A stretch of DNA of 64,000 nt from the NCBI GenBank assembly GCA_041846495.1, contig JBGZEX010000083.1:1-64000 (forward strand), read 5' to 3'. Below the pieces are notes generated by a model, which was given only the letters and a program-made list of their open reading frames with translations, made no database searches and was not told the DNA's origin. Made by a program: the position numbers and the translations under genes. Every line of letters begins with the position of its first letter. The stretch's first letter is position 1. Shown here piece by piece: positions 18,434 through 26,331 of the stretch. Source of the stretch: JBGZEX01 sp041846495 (GTDB lineage Bacteria; Bacteroidota; Bacteroidia; Bacteroidales; Marinifilaceae).

Positions 18434-19879
18434 TCATCCCACGCTTCCCTCCAAACTTATTTGCAATAATTTTTGTGCCTCCACGGCGAATTCCATAGGC
18501 ATCTTATTGATTACATCGCCTGCATATCCCTTGATGATAAGGCTCACGGCATCTTCCGTCGCTATTCCTCTCTGGTTGCAATAAAACAACTGGTCCTCGC
18601 CGATTTTGGAAGTCGTAGCCTCATGCTCCACCAAAGCGGTGGAATTTTCTATCTCGAGATAAGGAAAAGTATGCGCTCCGCATTTATCTCCGAGCAAAAG
18701 CGAATCGCATTGGGAAAAGTTTCTGGCATTACGGCAGCTTTTCAACACTTTCACCCTCCCCCGGTAGGCATTGCTGCTGTGACCGGCGGATATACCCTTG
18801 GAAACGATACGGCTGCGGGTGTTATTGCCTATATGTATCATCTTGGTACCCGTATCCGCCTGTTGATAGTTATTCGTAACGGCCACCGAATAAAATTCGC
18901 TTACCGAATAATCTCCCTTGAGAATCGTACTCGGATATTTCCAAGTTATCGCAGAACCGGTTTCCACCTGAGCCCATATGAGTTTGGAGCGGTCTCCGCG
19001 ACACAATCCTCTCTTGGTCACGAAATTGTATATCCCTCCTTTCCCTTCCTTGTTTCCGGGATACCAATTCTGAACCGTACTGTACTTCACCTCGGCATCC
19101 TTTTCCACCACTATCTCCACGATAGCGGCATGAAGCTGGTTTTCATCCCGTTGCGGAGCAGTACACCCTTCGAGATAACTGACGTAACTCTCCTCGTCGG
19201 CAACGATGAGAGTACGTTCGAACTGACCCGTATCCCGGGTATTGATCCGGAAATAAGTGGACAATTCCATAGGACAACGGACCCCCTTGGGTATATATAC
19301 GAAAGAACCGTCGCTGAATACGGCGGAATTCAAAGCTGCAAAAAAATTATCCGCATAGGAAACCACCGTACCCAAATACTTTTTCACCAAATCGGGGTAA
19401 TTTCTTACGCCCTCGGAAAACGAACAGAATATCACACCCCGCTCGGCAAGCGTGTCTTTAAAAGTGGTCTTTACCGAAACGCTGTCCAAAACGGCATCCA
19501 CGGCAACCCCCGACAATGCCATTTGTTCGTCCAGGGGAATCCCCAACTTATCGAAAGTAGCCTTCAGTTCGGGATCCACATCCTCCCATTTCTTATCCGC
19601 CTTCCGCTTGGGCGCCGCATAATAGATTATATCCTGATAGTCTATTTCGGGAAGTTTTAAACAAGTCCATTCGGGCATCTTCATCGTCAACCATTTGCGG
19701 TAGGCTTTCAAACGGAAATCCAATAACCATTCCGGCTCCTCTTTCTTGGAAGAAATCAAACGGATAACCTCTTCATTCAAACCCTTTCCTATATGCTCCG
19801 TTTCGATTTTACTGAAAAAACCGTATTTGTATTCCCCGGCTGTTACATTATCTATTATTTTATCGTTTTTATCTGACAT
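18434..19879 (-). CDS. sufB: Fe-S scaffold subunit SufB
   Basis: A 481-residue scaffold protein counted from the ATG at 19879; an upstream extension in the same frame passes into the promoter region. The conserved C-terminal region ([20 protein letters not shown], then [20 protein letters not shown]) carries the cysteines and glutamates used for cluster building. It is the first gene of a packed minus-strand series sufB-C-D-S-E-DUF59-queG-hydG-RIC-luxR. No sufA or sufR is present. Confidence 0.95.
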   Translation of the reverse strand: MSDKNDKIIDNVTAGEYKYGFFSKIETEHIGKGLNEEVIRLISSKKEEPEWLLDFRLKAYRKWLTMKMPEWTCLKLPEIDYQDIIYYAAPKRKADKKWEDVDPELKATFDKLGIPLDEQMALSGVAVDAVLDSVSVKTTFKDTLAERGVIFCSFSEGVRNYPDLVKKYLGTVVSYADNFFAALNSAVFSDGSFVYIPKGVRCPMELSTYFRINTRDTGQFERTLIVADEESYVSYLEGCTAPQRDENQLHAAIVEIVVEKDAEVKYSTVQNWYPGNKEGKGGIYNFVTKRGLCRGDRSKLIWAQVETGSAITWKYPSTILKGDYSVSEFYSVAVTNNYQQADTGTKMIHIGNNTRSRIVSKGISAGHSSNAYRGRVKVLKSCRNARNFSQCDSLLLGDKCGAHTFPYLEIENSTALVEHEATTSKIGEDQLFYCNQRGIATEDAVSLIIKGYAGDVINKMPMEFAVEAQKLLQISLEGSVG

Positions 19880-19951
19880 ATTCGTTTGTTTATCATTATC
19901 ACAGGAAGATATCGCATCGAATTTGCATCTTCCCGTCCATAATTCCGTATA

Positions 19952-19959
19952 CAAAAATA
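19952..19959 (-). promoter_or_regulatory. suf operon promoter -7 box (TATTTTTG)
   Basis: Minus-strand TATTTTTG matches TAnnTTTG and lies 72 bases before the sufB ATG. It is the only good match found ahead of the ten-gene run, although internal promoters cannot be excluded. Confidence 0.5.
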
Positions 19960-20087
19960 TATAAAATTAAATTACTATGCAATTTAGAATCGTTTTAAAA
20001 TATTCCCCCTCATATTCCCTTCATCCGTCAAAGAGGAAAGACAGGATTTTTATATCGATGTTTTCGTTATTTACCGGCATCAAGATG

Positions 20088-20095
20088 TATATTTG
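20088..20095 (+). promoter_or_regulatory. thiL promoter -7 box (TATATTTG)
   Basis: Perfect TAnnTTTG match 14 bases before the thiL ATG, facing away from the suf promoter. No TPP riboswitch-like structure is apparent in this very short leader. Confidence 0.55.
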
Positions 20096-20109
20096 TAAAA
20101 AATTCAAAT

Positions 20110-21153
20110 ATGGAAACGGGAAAAACATATACGGAACTCTCCGCTTTAGGAGAATTCGGATTAATCGAACATTTGACGGGGAAAAACAAATATATAAACG
20201 CTTCGACCTTAAAAGGCGTAGGCGACGATGCCGCCGTTTTGGACTACGGACCGAAAAAACTGCTCGTAAGCACCGATATGCTGATCGAGGGCATACATTT
20301 CGATCTTAGTTATTGTCCACTGAAATATTTAGGCTATAAGGCCGTCGTCTCGAATGCGAGCGACATATATGCCATGAACGGTACGCCGAGACAAATCGTA
20401 GTATCCATCGCATTATCCAACCGTTTTTCCGTAGAAATGACCGAAGAATTGTATTCCGGCATCTACCGTGCATGCGAAATATACGGAATCGACCTCGTAG
20501 GGGGGGATACGACTTCTTCGAAGACGGGATTATGCATCAGCATTACCGTAATGGGAGAAGCCGACATCCGGGATATCGTATACCGCAATACGGCCGGAAT
20601 CGACCAACTGATTTGCGTCAGCGGAGATTTGGGGGCCGCCTATATGGGACTTCAACTTCTGCAAAGGGAAAAAATAGCGCTTCAAGGGAATACGGACGGC
20701 AAACCCGAATTCGAGGGATTCGAATACATATTGGAACGCCAACTCAAACCGGAAGCCCGGAAAGACATTATCGAAACTTTTCGGGAGAACGGAATCAAAC
20801 CCACGGCCATGATCGATATTTCGGACGGTTTGGCTTCGGAAGTCCTGCACATATGCAGAGACTCCGGAACGGGATGCAATATATACGAAAACAAAATCCC
20901 CATCGATTATCAAACCTGTAAAATGGCTGAAGAATTGAACATGAATGCTACCCTGTGCGCTCTTTCCGGGGGAGAAGATTACGAATTGCTTTTTACTTTC
21001 CCGCTCGATGTCTATGACCGGATTTCCCGTTTAAAGGATATACATATCATCGGTCGTACCTGCAAACCGGAAGACGGCTGCCTCCTCACGACAACGGGCG
21101 GGAATACCGCAGAACTCAAAGCCCAGGGATGGATGAATTTCAGAAAAAAATGA
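20110..21153 (+). CDS. thiL: thiamine-monophosphate kinase
   Basis: A 347-residue enzyme that phosphorylates thiamine monophosphate to thiamine pyrophosphate. Family motifs are present: GEFGLIEHL near the N-terminus, the metal/ATP loop KGVGDDAAVLDYG, STDMLIEGIHFDL, LVGGDTTSS and the C-terminal ALSGGEDYELLF. The length is normal for the AIR synthase-like fold. Its stop overlaps the start of the next gene (ATGA). Confidence 0.95.
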   Translation: METGKTYTELSALGEFGLIEHLTGKNKYINASTLKGVGDDAAVLDYGPKKLLVSTDMLIEGIHFDLSYCPLKYLGYKAVVSNASDIYAMNGTPRQIVVSIALSNRFSVEMTEELYSGIYRACEIYGIDLVGGDTTSSKTGLCISITVMGEADIRDIVYRNTAGIDQLICVSGDLGAAYMGLQLLQREKIALQGNTDGKPEFEGFEYILERQLKPEARKDIIETFRENGIKPTAMIDISDGLASEVLHICRDSGTGCNIYENKIPIDYQTCKMAEELNMNATLCALSGGEDYELLFTFPLDVYDRISRLKDIHIIGRTCKPEDGCLLTTTGGNTAELKAQGWMNFRKK

Positions 21154-21767
21154 AAACCCGTAAGGAAATAAAGGAAATCCTCCGGGATATCGACAAACAT
21201 ATAGCGGATTACAATCGCAAAGGTTTATCCCTATGCCTGAATATCTTATCGAAATCCTTCCTGGCCTACCACCGGGAAGCGGCGACATATAAGGAAGAAA
21301 TACGCTTCGCCCGCGCTCTTTACAATATGCTTCTCCTGGATATGGACAAAAACGAGGAGGAGAGCATCCTGATTGCCGAACTTTCTTATCTCAACATCAG
21401 CAATTTCCTCCTGAATGCCTCTTCCGCAGATACCGATAAACCGGCAGCCCTGAAATCCCGGATCATGCTTATGAACCGTTTTTCCGACTATCTCACGGAC
21501 GGCATCATATCCGCATTTATGGAAGAATACGAAAAAGACCGGCGTCTCCTTGCCCGGAACATCGCCATCGAATATCTATACAAAATGCAGAACAACGACA
21601 TGGAGGAATTGGAATCCCGCCATCCGCACTTCGTCGAAAACGACGAAGTGCTGGAAGATATCCGCCGGGATATGGCGGCCGCATACGGATTTTCGACAAA
21701 GGAGATCGAAGAAGGCCGCATCATTCATAAAATCCTATACGCCCGTCTGAAAAACAAATACGGCTGA
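21150..21767 (+). CDS. hypothetical helical protein coupled to thiL (205 aa)
   Basis: No family recognised. I chose the ATG at 21150, which overlaps the thiL stop as ATGA. The sequence is highly charged and predicted mostly helical, with no signal peptide, cysteine cluster or catalytic motif that I can identify. Leucine-rich stretches (SLCLNILSKSFLAYHRE, LYNMLLLDM, LIAELSYLNISNFLL) suggest a helical bundle. It ends 2 bases before the stop of the convergent ABC exporter gene. Confidence 0.75.
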   Translation: MKTRKEIKEILRDIDKHIADYNRKGLSLCLNILSKSFLAYHREAATYKEEIRFARALYNMLLLDMDKNEEESILIAELSYLNISNFLLNASSADTDKPAALKSRIMLMNRFSDYLTDGIISAFMEEYEKDRRLLARNIAIEYLYKMQNNDMEELESRHPHFVENDEVLEDIRRDMAAAYGFSTKEIEEGRIIHKILYARLKNKYG

Positions 21768-21769
21768 TT

Positions 21770-23377
21770 TCATATTTCGAGTATGCTCCCGCATTTTGCG
21801 GCCACCTCCGCATGATGGGTAATGAAGAGCAATACTCTATCCCCCAAATTTTCCTTTAGGGCATATAGAAAACGTTTTTCGGTTTCCGCATCCAAAGCGG
21901 AAGTCGCCTCGTCCAACAACAGAATTTTCCCCGGACGAAGGAGAGAACGGGCTATGGCGATACGCTGGGCCTGACCTTCGGACAAACCGCACCCTCTTTC
22001 TCCAAGCTGCGTATCCAACCCTTGCGGAAGCTCGAACACGAAGGAGGCCGAAGCTATTCTCAGCGCATTTTCCATATCTTCTACGGAAGCCTCCGGATTC
22101 CCCAACGACAAATTCTCCCTGATACTCCCGCTGAAAAGAGAATCCCCTTGAGGAACATAAATAAAGTTGGAACGGGTAAGTTCGGATACACCTGTCTCGA
22201 AATCCGAATTTCCAATCGTTATACATCCCTCCGAGGGCTTCACCAAGCCTAAAAGCAGACGGAAAAGAGTGGTCTTCCCGACCCCCGTCTCCCCCATAAC
22301 GGCCGTCATCGTACCCGGCAAAAACTCCGCAGACAAATTCCGGAATACCCAATCTTTCGCACCGCCGTAAGCAAAGGCCACATTATCGAGCTTCAACGTC
22401 AAAGGCCCTTCCAGAAAAACCTTCTCCCGTTTATCTTCCAATTCGAAATCCGTCAGTCGTTCCAATCTTTCGATAGCGGTCTTAGCCGAAACAATAGCGG
22501 GAAGCAAACGCATAAGGTCGAAAACGGGACGCTGAATACGGGCTACCAACTGCAAATATGCCGTAAGCGTTCCGAAAGAAATCGTCTTGTGCGCCAATCC
22601 GTATACGCCCCAAAGAAAAGCCGTCAAATATCCTCCCCCAAAAGCCGTATTCATCATCGCATGAGCGAAAACGGATACATTCGTCCGCTTATACACCTTA
22701 TTTCTAAGCGTATCCTGCAAAGACTCCAACATATCCAAACTGAACTGCTGGCGTTCGAAAGAACGTACAACGATATGATTCTGAAGATTTTCCTCCACCA
22801 AAGCATTGATATCGCTCTCGCTCTCTTTCACTTGATGCGTATACTTTCTCATTCGACGATAGTATATTTTACCGAAAAAAGCGACGAAAGGTATCCCCGC
22901 TCCCAATATAATCGCCAAAAGCGGATCGAGCAGGAACAAAAGCACCAAAGCCCCGCACAATTGAAGCGAGGCTGAAAAAAATACGGGTAAGGCTGCGGTC
23001 AACAATCTTACCACATCTCCCGTATCGCTCACCATACGGGTAAGCATATCTCCGCTATGCACCGCAGACAATTCCTCCCAACGACTGTAAACAAGATGCT
23101 CGAAAACGTCGTATCGCAACCTGTTCGCCAATTTCACCTCCATAAAATTCCTCATTCTTGCGGCAACAACTCTCAAAAAGATTTGTACGAGCATAACGAG
23201 GACTATAACCGAAGTACAATAACCCAAACTCCCGGCTTTCGCACCTACGGCGATATCTACTGCCATTTTGGAATACCACACGAATAAAAGAGAAAGACCT
23301 ACTTCTATCGTATCCACTAAAGAAATAAGGAAAAGACCGAAACGATATCCCTTGGTGATATGAATCAAAAATCTCAC
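21770..23377 (-). CDS. ABC exporter of the HprK/PqqD/S26 cluster
   Basis: A 535-residue half transporter (membrane domain about residues 10-300, ATPase domain about 325-535), presumably a homodimer. Walker A GETGVGKT is at about 362-369, the signature is LSEGQ, Walker B LLLDEATSALD, and the switch histidine lies in THHAE. There is no N-terminal C39 peptidase domain, so any leader removal must be done by another protein. I chose GTG at 23377 because it forms a GTGA overlap with the upstream stop; a TTG at 23416 is an alternative. Last gene of a five-gene operon, probably exporting the product of that operon. Confidence 0.85.
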   Translation of the reverse strand: MRFLIHITKGYRFGLFLISLVDTIEVGLSLLFVWYSKMAVDIAVGAKAGSLGYCTSVIVLVMLVQIFLRVVAARMRNFMEVKLANRLRYDVFEHLVYSRWEELSAVHSGDMLTRMVSDTGDVVRLLTAALPVFFSASLQLCGALVLLFLLDPLLAIILGAGIPFVAFFGKIYYRRMRKYTHQVKESESDINALVEENLQNHIVVRSFERQQFSLDMLESLQDTLRNKVYKRTNVSVFAHAMMNTAFGGGYLTAFLWGVYGLAHKTISFGTLTAYLQLVARIQRPVFDLMRLLPAIVSAKTAIERLERLTDFELEDKREKVFLEGPLTLKLDNVAFAYGGAKDWVFRNLSAEFLPGTMTAVMGETGVGKTTLFRLLLGLVKPSEGCITIGNSDFETGVSELTRSNFIYVPQGDSLFSGSIRENLSLGNPEASVEDMENALRIASASFVFELPQGLDTQLGERGCGLSEGQAQRIAIARSLLRPGKILLLDEATSALDAETEKRFLYALKENLGDRVLLFITHHAEVAAKCGSILEI

Positions 23378-24489
23378 TTCCGTCCGTGTTTTAATGTCAA
23401 CTTCATACGTGTCCAAAGTCTGGCAAACGGCAAAAAACGAATATGAGAAGGTGCCATACCGCCAAATTTCCGCGTCCTTATCACCATTTTCTTATACCGA
23501 TTCCAACGCCCTCCCCAAAGAGAATCGGGATCTTTTCTCCCGGGACGGTAACGTCCGAAATGTCCGCCGGCAATAATGTCCTCCATCACAAGTTCCGAAA
23601 ACTTATTGTCGGGACCCAATTCGAAGGGGAATACGGAAGGCCGGGCTCCCATATATTTCACGGCTATATGAGCAAATACCCGCATGGCCCTCATCAGACC
23701 GAATTCCTCAGCCATAGCCGTAAATCTTTCCCTGTCCATATCCCGCCCCCGGGCATTCAGCAACAGAATCCAGTCGCATAACTGCCGGAATCCGACACCT
23801 TCGTACACAAAATGATGAAACATATGTTGGAAAATAAAAAACGCATTCATTTCCACCGGCAATACCCGAATCTTTTCTCCGTTTATCCGAATTTCCTCAA
23901 ATCCTTCCTTATCCGTAATCTCTTTTATTTTAGAGTCAAGAATCCGGTTGTATTTCCTACGGTCAAAACGGGTGATATAACGATGGTTTTCAATATGTAT
24001 GTCCTCTCTGTTATAACCCAAATGGAGTGCGGTTTCGGATTCGCGAACATAATTCCGAGCAATCACCCAACGTTTTGCCTTTTCGTAATCCCCTTTACGG
24101 TAGAGGAACAAATCCAGGTCTCCGGGAGTACGGTGCAAAGGCCGGGGATAATAAAAAGCATTCCCCTGTCCCTTAAGCAAAACGAACGGAATATCCAGCT
24201 CCCCGTAAATCTTCACGAGTTCGAGGAGTTCTTCGTTCATCTTACGATTGGCTTCCTCTATTTTTTCCGAAAGCAAAAGGAAATGAATGTAAATCGATTT
24301 CGGAGGCCGTAATTCCGGCGGCAAAGAAGAAATGCCGTCCGCAATAAGAGCTGCGAGCCTTTGCCGGACGGCATACTGCATAATATCCTTCCACTCTCCT
24401 TCGCCCAAATCCTCAAAACCCGAAGAATCTACCGGATAATTCCAAAGAGCGGAACGAAGGAGTTCCAAAAAATACGGATATGTATTCAT
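23374..24489 (-). CDS. nucleotidyltransferase family protein (NTP_transf_5-like)
   Basis: A 371-residue protein whose core reads VLLKGQGNAFYYPRPLHRTP followed by GDLDLF (about residues 123-128). This is the GS/GD-x-D-x-[LIVF] metal site of the polymerase-beta-type nucleotidyltransferase fold and fits the NTP_transf_5 family. Relatives occur in lasso-peptide clusters, in HprK/PqqD-type export clusters and in polysaccharide loci. The donor and acceptor here are unknown. It starts 6 bases after the PqqD gene and its stop overlaps the exporter start. Confidence 0.8.
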   Translation of the reverse strand: MNTYPYFLELLRSALWNYPVDSSGFEDLGEGEWKDIMQYAVRQRLAALIADGISSLPPELRPPKSIYIHFLLLSEKIEEANRKMNEELLELVKIYGELDIPFVLLKGQGNAFYYPRPLHRTPGDLDLFLYRKGDYEKAKRWVIARNYVRESETALHLGYNREDIHIENHRYITRFDRRKYNRILDSKIKEITDKEGFEEIRINGEKIRVLPVEMNAFFIFQHMFHHFVYEGVGFRQLCDWILLLNARGRDMDRERFTAMAEEFGLMRAMRVFAHIAVKYMGARPSVFPFELGPDNKFSELVMEDIIAGGHFGRYRPGRKDPDSLWGGRWNRYKKMVIRTRKFGGMAPSHIRFLPFARLWTRMKLTLKHGRK

Positions 24490-24495
24490 CGGTTT

Positions 24496-24765
24496 TTATT
24501 CTTGTATAAGCCCGGCCGCTTTCAAGTTTTCTATCAATTTTTCCACATCGGCCGCCGCTCTTTCCATTTCGATTCCGTATTTCTTCACCAAAAGCTCCGC
24601 CCATTCTCCGGAAGTAAATTCGGCATTCTCCGTCTCCTTCAACAAATATGCGGCGGTCGCATTCAGACTTATCACACGGGTACAGTCTACGGTTTCTCCA
24701 CCGCCTCCCATTACGATGTTTTCATCCCCTATCGTACGAATATTAAGGTTGCTTTTCAATTTCAT
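24496..24765 (-). CDS. PqqD-like peptide-binding protein (RRE-type)
   Basis: An 89-residue stand-alone PqqD-fold protein. ENIVMGGGGETVDCTRVISL, then NATAAYLLKE, resembles the strand-strand-helix opening of the family. The C-terminal part (AELLVKKYGIEMERAAADVE, then KLIENLKAAGLI) is the typical winged-helix end. PqqD-like domains bind leader peptides in RiPP (post-translationally modified peptide) pathways, which is the main reason to suspect a peptide substrate for this operon. It lies 12 bases after the peptidase gene and 6 bases before the nucleotidyltransferase gene. Confidence 0.82.
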   Translation of the reverse strand: MKLKSNLNIRTIGDENIVMGGGGETVDCTRVISLNATAAYLLKETENAEFTSGEWAELLVKKYGIEMERAAADVEKLIENLKAAGLIQE

Positions 24766-24777
24766 ATTTTATCAATA

Positions 24778-25221
24778 TTATAATATCCTATATATTTTCA
24801 AAAATATCCTCCTCAATAACGGATTCGAAGGCCATAATATCCGAAATGCATTCCATAGGGGAGAACCCAATACGATCCTTTTCCCCTTACGCTCTATTTC
24901 CACGGCTTCCGCTAAAACCGCCGAAACGAGACATTTCTCCCGCAAATACGGATTTCCGTCGCCCCGCAAAACCACATGTTCGCCCTCTATACGCTCAATC
25001 CTGTGCAAAAAATAAGTATTCTCATTTATCCGAGCCACCACTATCCGCCCTTTCCTAAAAGTGGAGTCTTCCACTTTTGCCAAAGTAATATAATCCCTCT
25101 CGCCGACAATAAACGGCAACATACTGCTGCCTTTTATCTTTATTTTTGCCTTTTTACCCTCTTTCAATATATTGAAAACTTCCTCATTGGATATGACTAA
25201 TTTTCTTTGCTCTTTACTCAT
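24778..25221 (-). CDS. S24/S26-family peptidase, SipW-like
   Basis: A 147-residue protein. KGSSMLPFI (residues 30-38) contains the signal-peptidase nucleophile S33. FLHRIERI gives a histidine (H73) where Ser-Lys signal peptidases would have the general-base lysine region, and LRGDGNPY (D88) follows, as in SipW and the ER signal peptidases. It therefore looks like a Ser-His enzyme. There is no N-terminal membrane anchor, but the C-terminal ~30 residues are hydrophobic and basic and could bind the membrane. The ATG at 25221 overlaps the upstream stop (ATGA); a longer frame would intrude into the kinase gene. It may process a precursor peptide. Confidence 0.8.
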   Translation of the reverse strand: MSKEQRKLVISNEEVFNILKEGKKAKIKIKGSSMLPFIVGERDYITLAKVEDSTFRKGRIVVARINENTYFLHRIERIEGEHVVLRGDGNPYLREKCLVSAVLAEAVEIERKGKRIVLGSPLWNAFRILWPSNPLLRRIFLKIYRIL

Positions 25222-26081
25222 TGCATCAAACTTCGAGTCAATAAAACGGCTTCCCTGTCGGGACGACAATCCAAACGATAAACCGATACCGTCTGCAAAA
25301 TATCGGCAATCGTATCGAATACGCGATTTTTATTATCTTCATCCGTACGCATCATACAACTGGATACGAAAAGAGATGACAATGCGTCGCGACCGGATAA
25401 CGGCGACAATTTATTTTCAGGACTTTGGTAAAGATGTACAAATCCTTTTACACATGCCGCCGCATTACGATAGCAAGGAGTTTTACCGCTCCACGGAGAA
25501 CCGTATACCCAAACCTCTCCTTCCTCGTTTATCCGCACAATGGGTTCGTCGTCGTTTAAAAGAGAAGCGCCATCCACAAATTCCAGCCAAAGACGACTGT
25601 GCGTACTCTTGCCCGTACCGCTTTTACCCAAAAAAAGCAAGGCCTCGCCGTCTTTCTCTATTACCGAAGCGTGCATTTTAAGAGTATGCAAGGGAGCTGC
25701 GGCCATGCCGAAAGAAACTATAAGGAAGTTATTCAAAAACATCCGCTTCGAAATATCCGTCAGAGAAATATCCGTCCGTATGGTTTTCCAATCCGAAGCG
25801 GCCTCCAACAAATGAGTATGCCCGTTCCATTTCATTGAAATCGTATAGGAATCCGGGTTTTTATATACCTCGTAATGAATTCCGTTCCAAACAAAACCGT
25901 CATCCGCTTTCTTTACCGGAAAACGAAGTTCGGAATTGCCCGTAAATTCAAACAACACCTCCCCACTCATGCCGCTTTCCTCTCCGATCCTGAAGGGTTC
26001 GAAATTAGGCAACACTTCTATCGTCTTCGCCCTGTCGGGCGTATTCACCCGGATAATATGCCCGGCTATACGGTAATACAT
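25218..26081 (-). CDS. HPr kinase-like protein (HprK C-terminal domain family)
   Basis: A 287-residue protein. The N-terminal ~115 residues are family-specific and unassigned. Residues about 130-285 resemble the HprK/P catalytic domain: HASVI at 137, P-loop GKSGTGKSTHSRLW from 152 and NDDEP at 176-180. It is not a true HPr kinase, because the CBS-like N-terminal domain and most of the P' region are missing. Related kinases in lasso-peptide clusters phosphorylate the precursor peptide, and other HprK-related proteins accompany PqqD proteins in envelope clusters. First gene of the operon, 25 bases after a TAACTTTG box. Confidence 0.82.
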   Translation of the reverse strand: MYYRIAGHIIRVNTPDRAKTIEVLPNFEPFRIGEESGMSGEVLFEFTGNSELRFPVKKADDGFVWNGIHYEVYKNPDSYTISMKWNGHTHLLEAASDWKTIRTDISLTDISKRMFLNNFLIVSFGMAAAPLHTLKMHASVIEKDGEALLFLGKSGTGKSTHSRLWLEFVDGASLLNDDEPIVRINEEGEVWVYGSPWSGKTPCYRNAAACVKGFVHLYQSPENKLSPLSGRDALSSLFVSSCMMRTDEDNKNRVFDTIADILQTVSVYRLDCRPDREAVLLTRSLMQ

Positions 26082-26105
26082 TTATCAAACATTTTATTAG
26101 AAAAA

Positions 26106-26113
26106 CAAAGTTA
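26106..26113 (-). promoter_or_regulatory. promoter -7 box of the HprK/S26/PqqD/NTase/ABC operon (TAACTTTG)
   Basis: Minus-strand TAACTTTG matches TAnnTTTG and lies 25 bases before the ATG at 26081. Only very short frames (8-15 codons) exist between 26082 and 26331 on this strand, so no convincing precursor peptide is encoded there. Confidence 0.5.
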
Positions 26114-26331
26114 TAAAAAATCCCCGAGAATCAATCGAATAGAAAATTTTAATTCAGTCTGTTTTCAATTAACCTCTGCTACACCCGAATCTCAAAAACA
26201 ATATCCCAATCGGATAAATAAGCCATATTTCCGAAAGAGATATTCGAATACAAAAATTGCCGCAAAGAAAAAAAACTTCTATATTTAAAAAATTTTTATG
26301 CAAATTGGTTTTACGTCAAAATACCGGGCAC

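Noticed and set aside
20096..20109. TPP riboswitch before thiL
   Set aside because: The interval from the promoter box to the start codon is only 14 bases, too short to hold a riboswitch.
21770..26081. Calling the HprK/PqqD/NTase/ABC operon a lasso-peptide cluster
   Set aside because: Neither an asparagine-synthetase-like cyclase nor a transglutaminase-like B2 protease is present, and no precursor is visible in the flanking 250 bases, so only the general peptide-maturation idea is kept.
26082..26331. Short frames (8-15 codons) upstream of the HprK-like gene as a precursor peptide
   Set aside because: MFDKCITV and MAYLSDWDIVFEIRV-type frames are too short and show no leader/core organisation.
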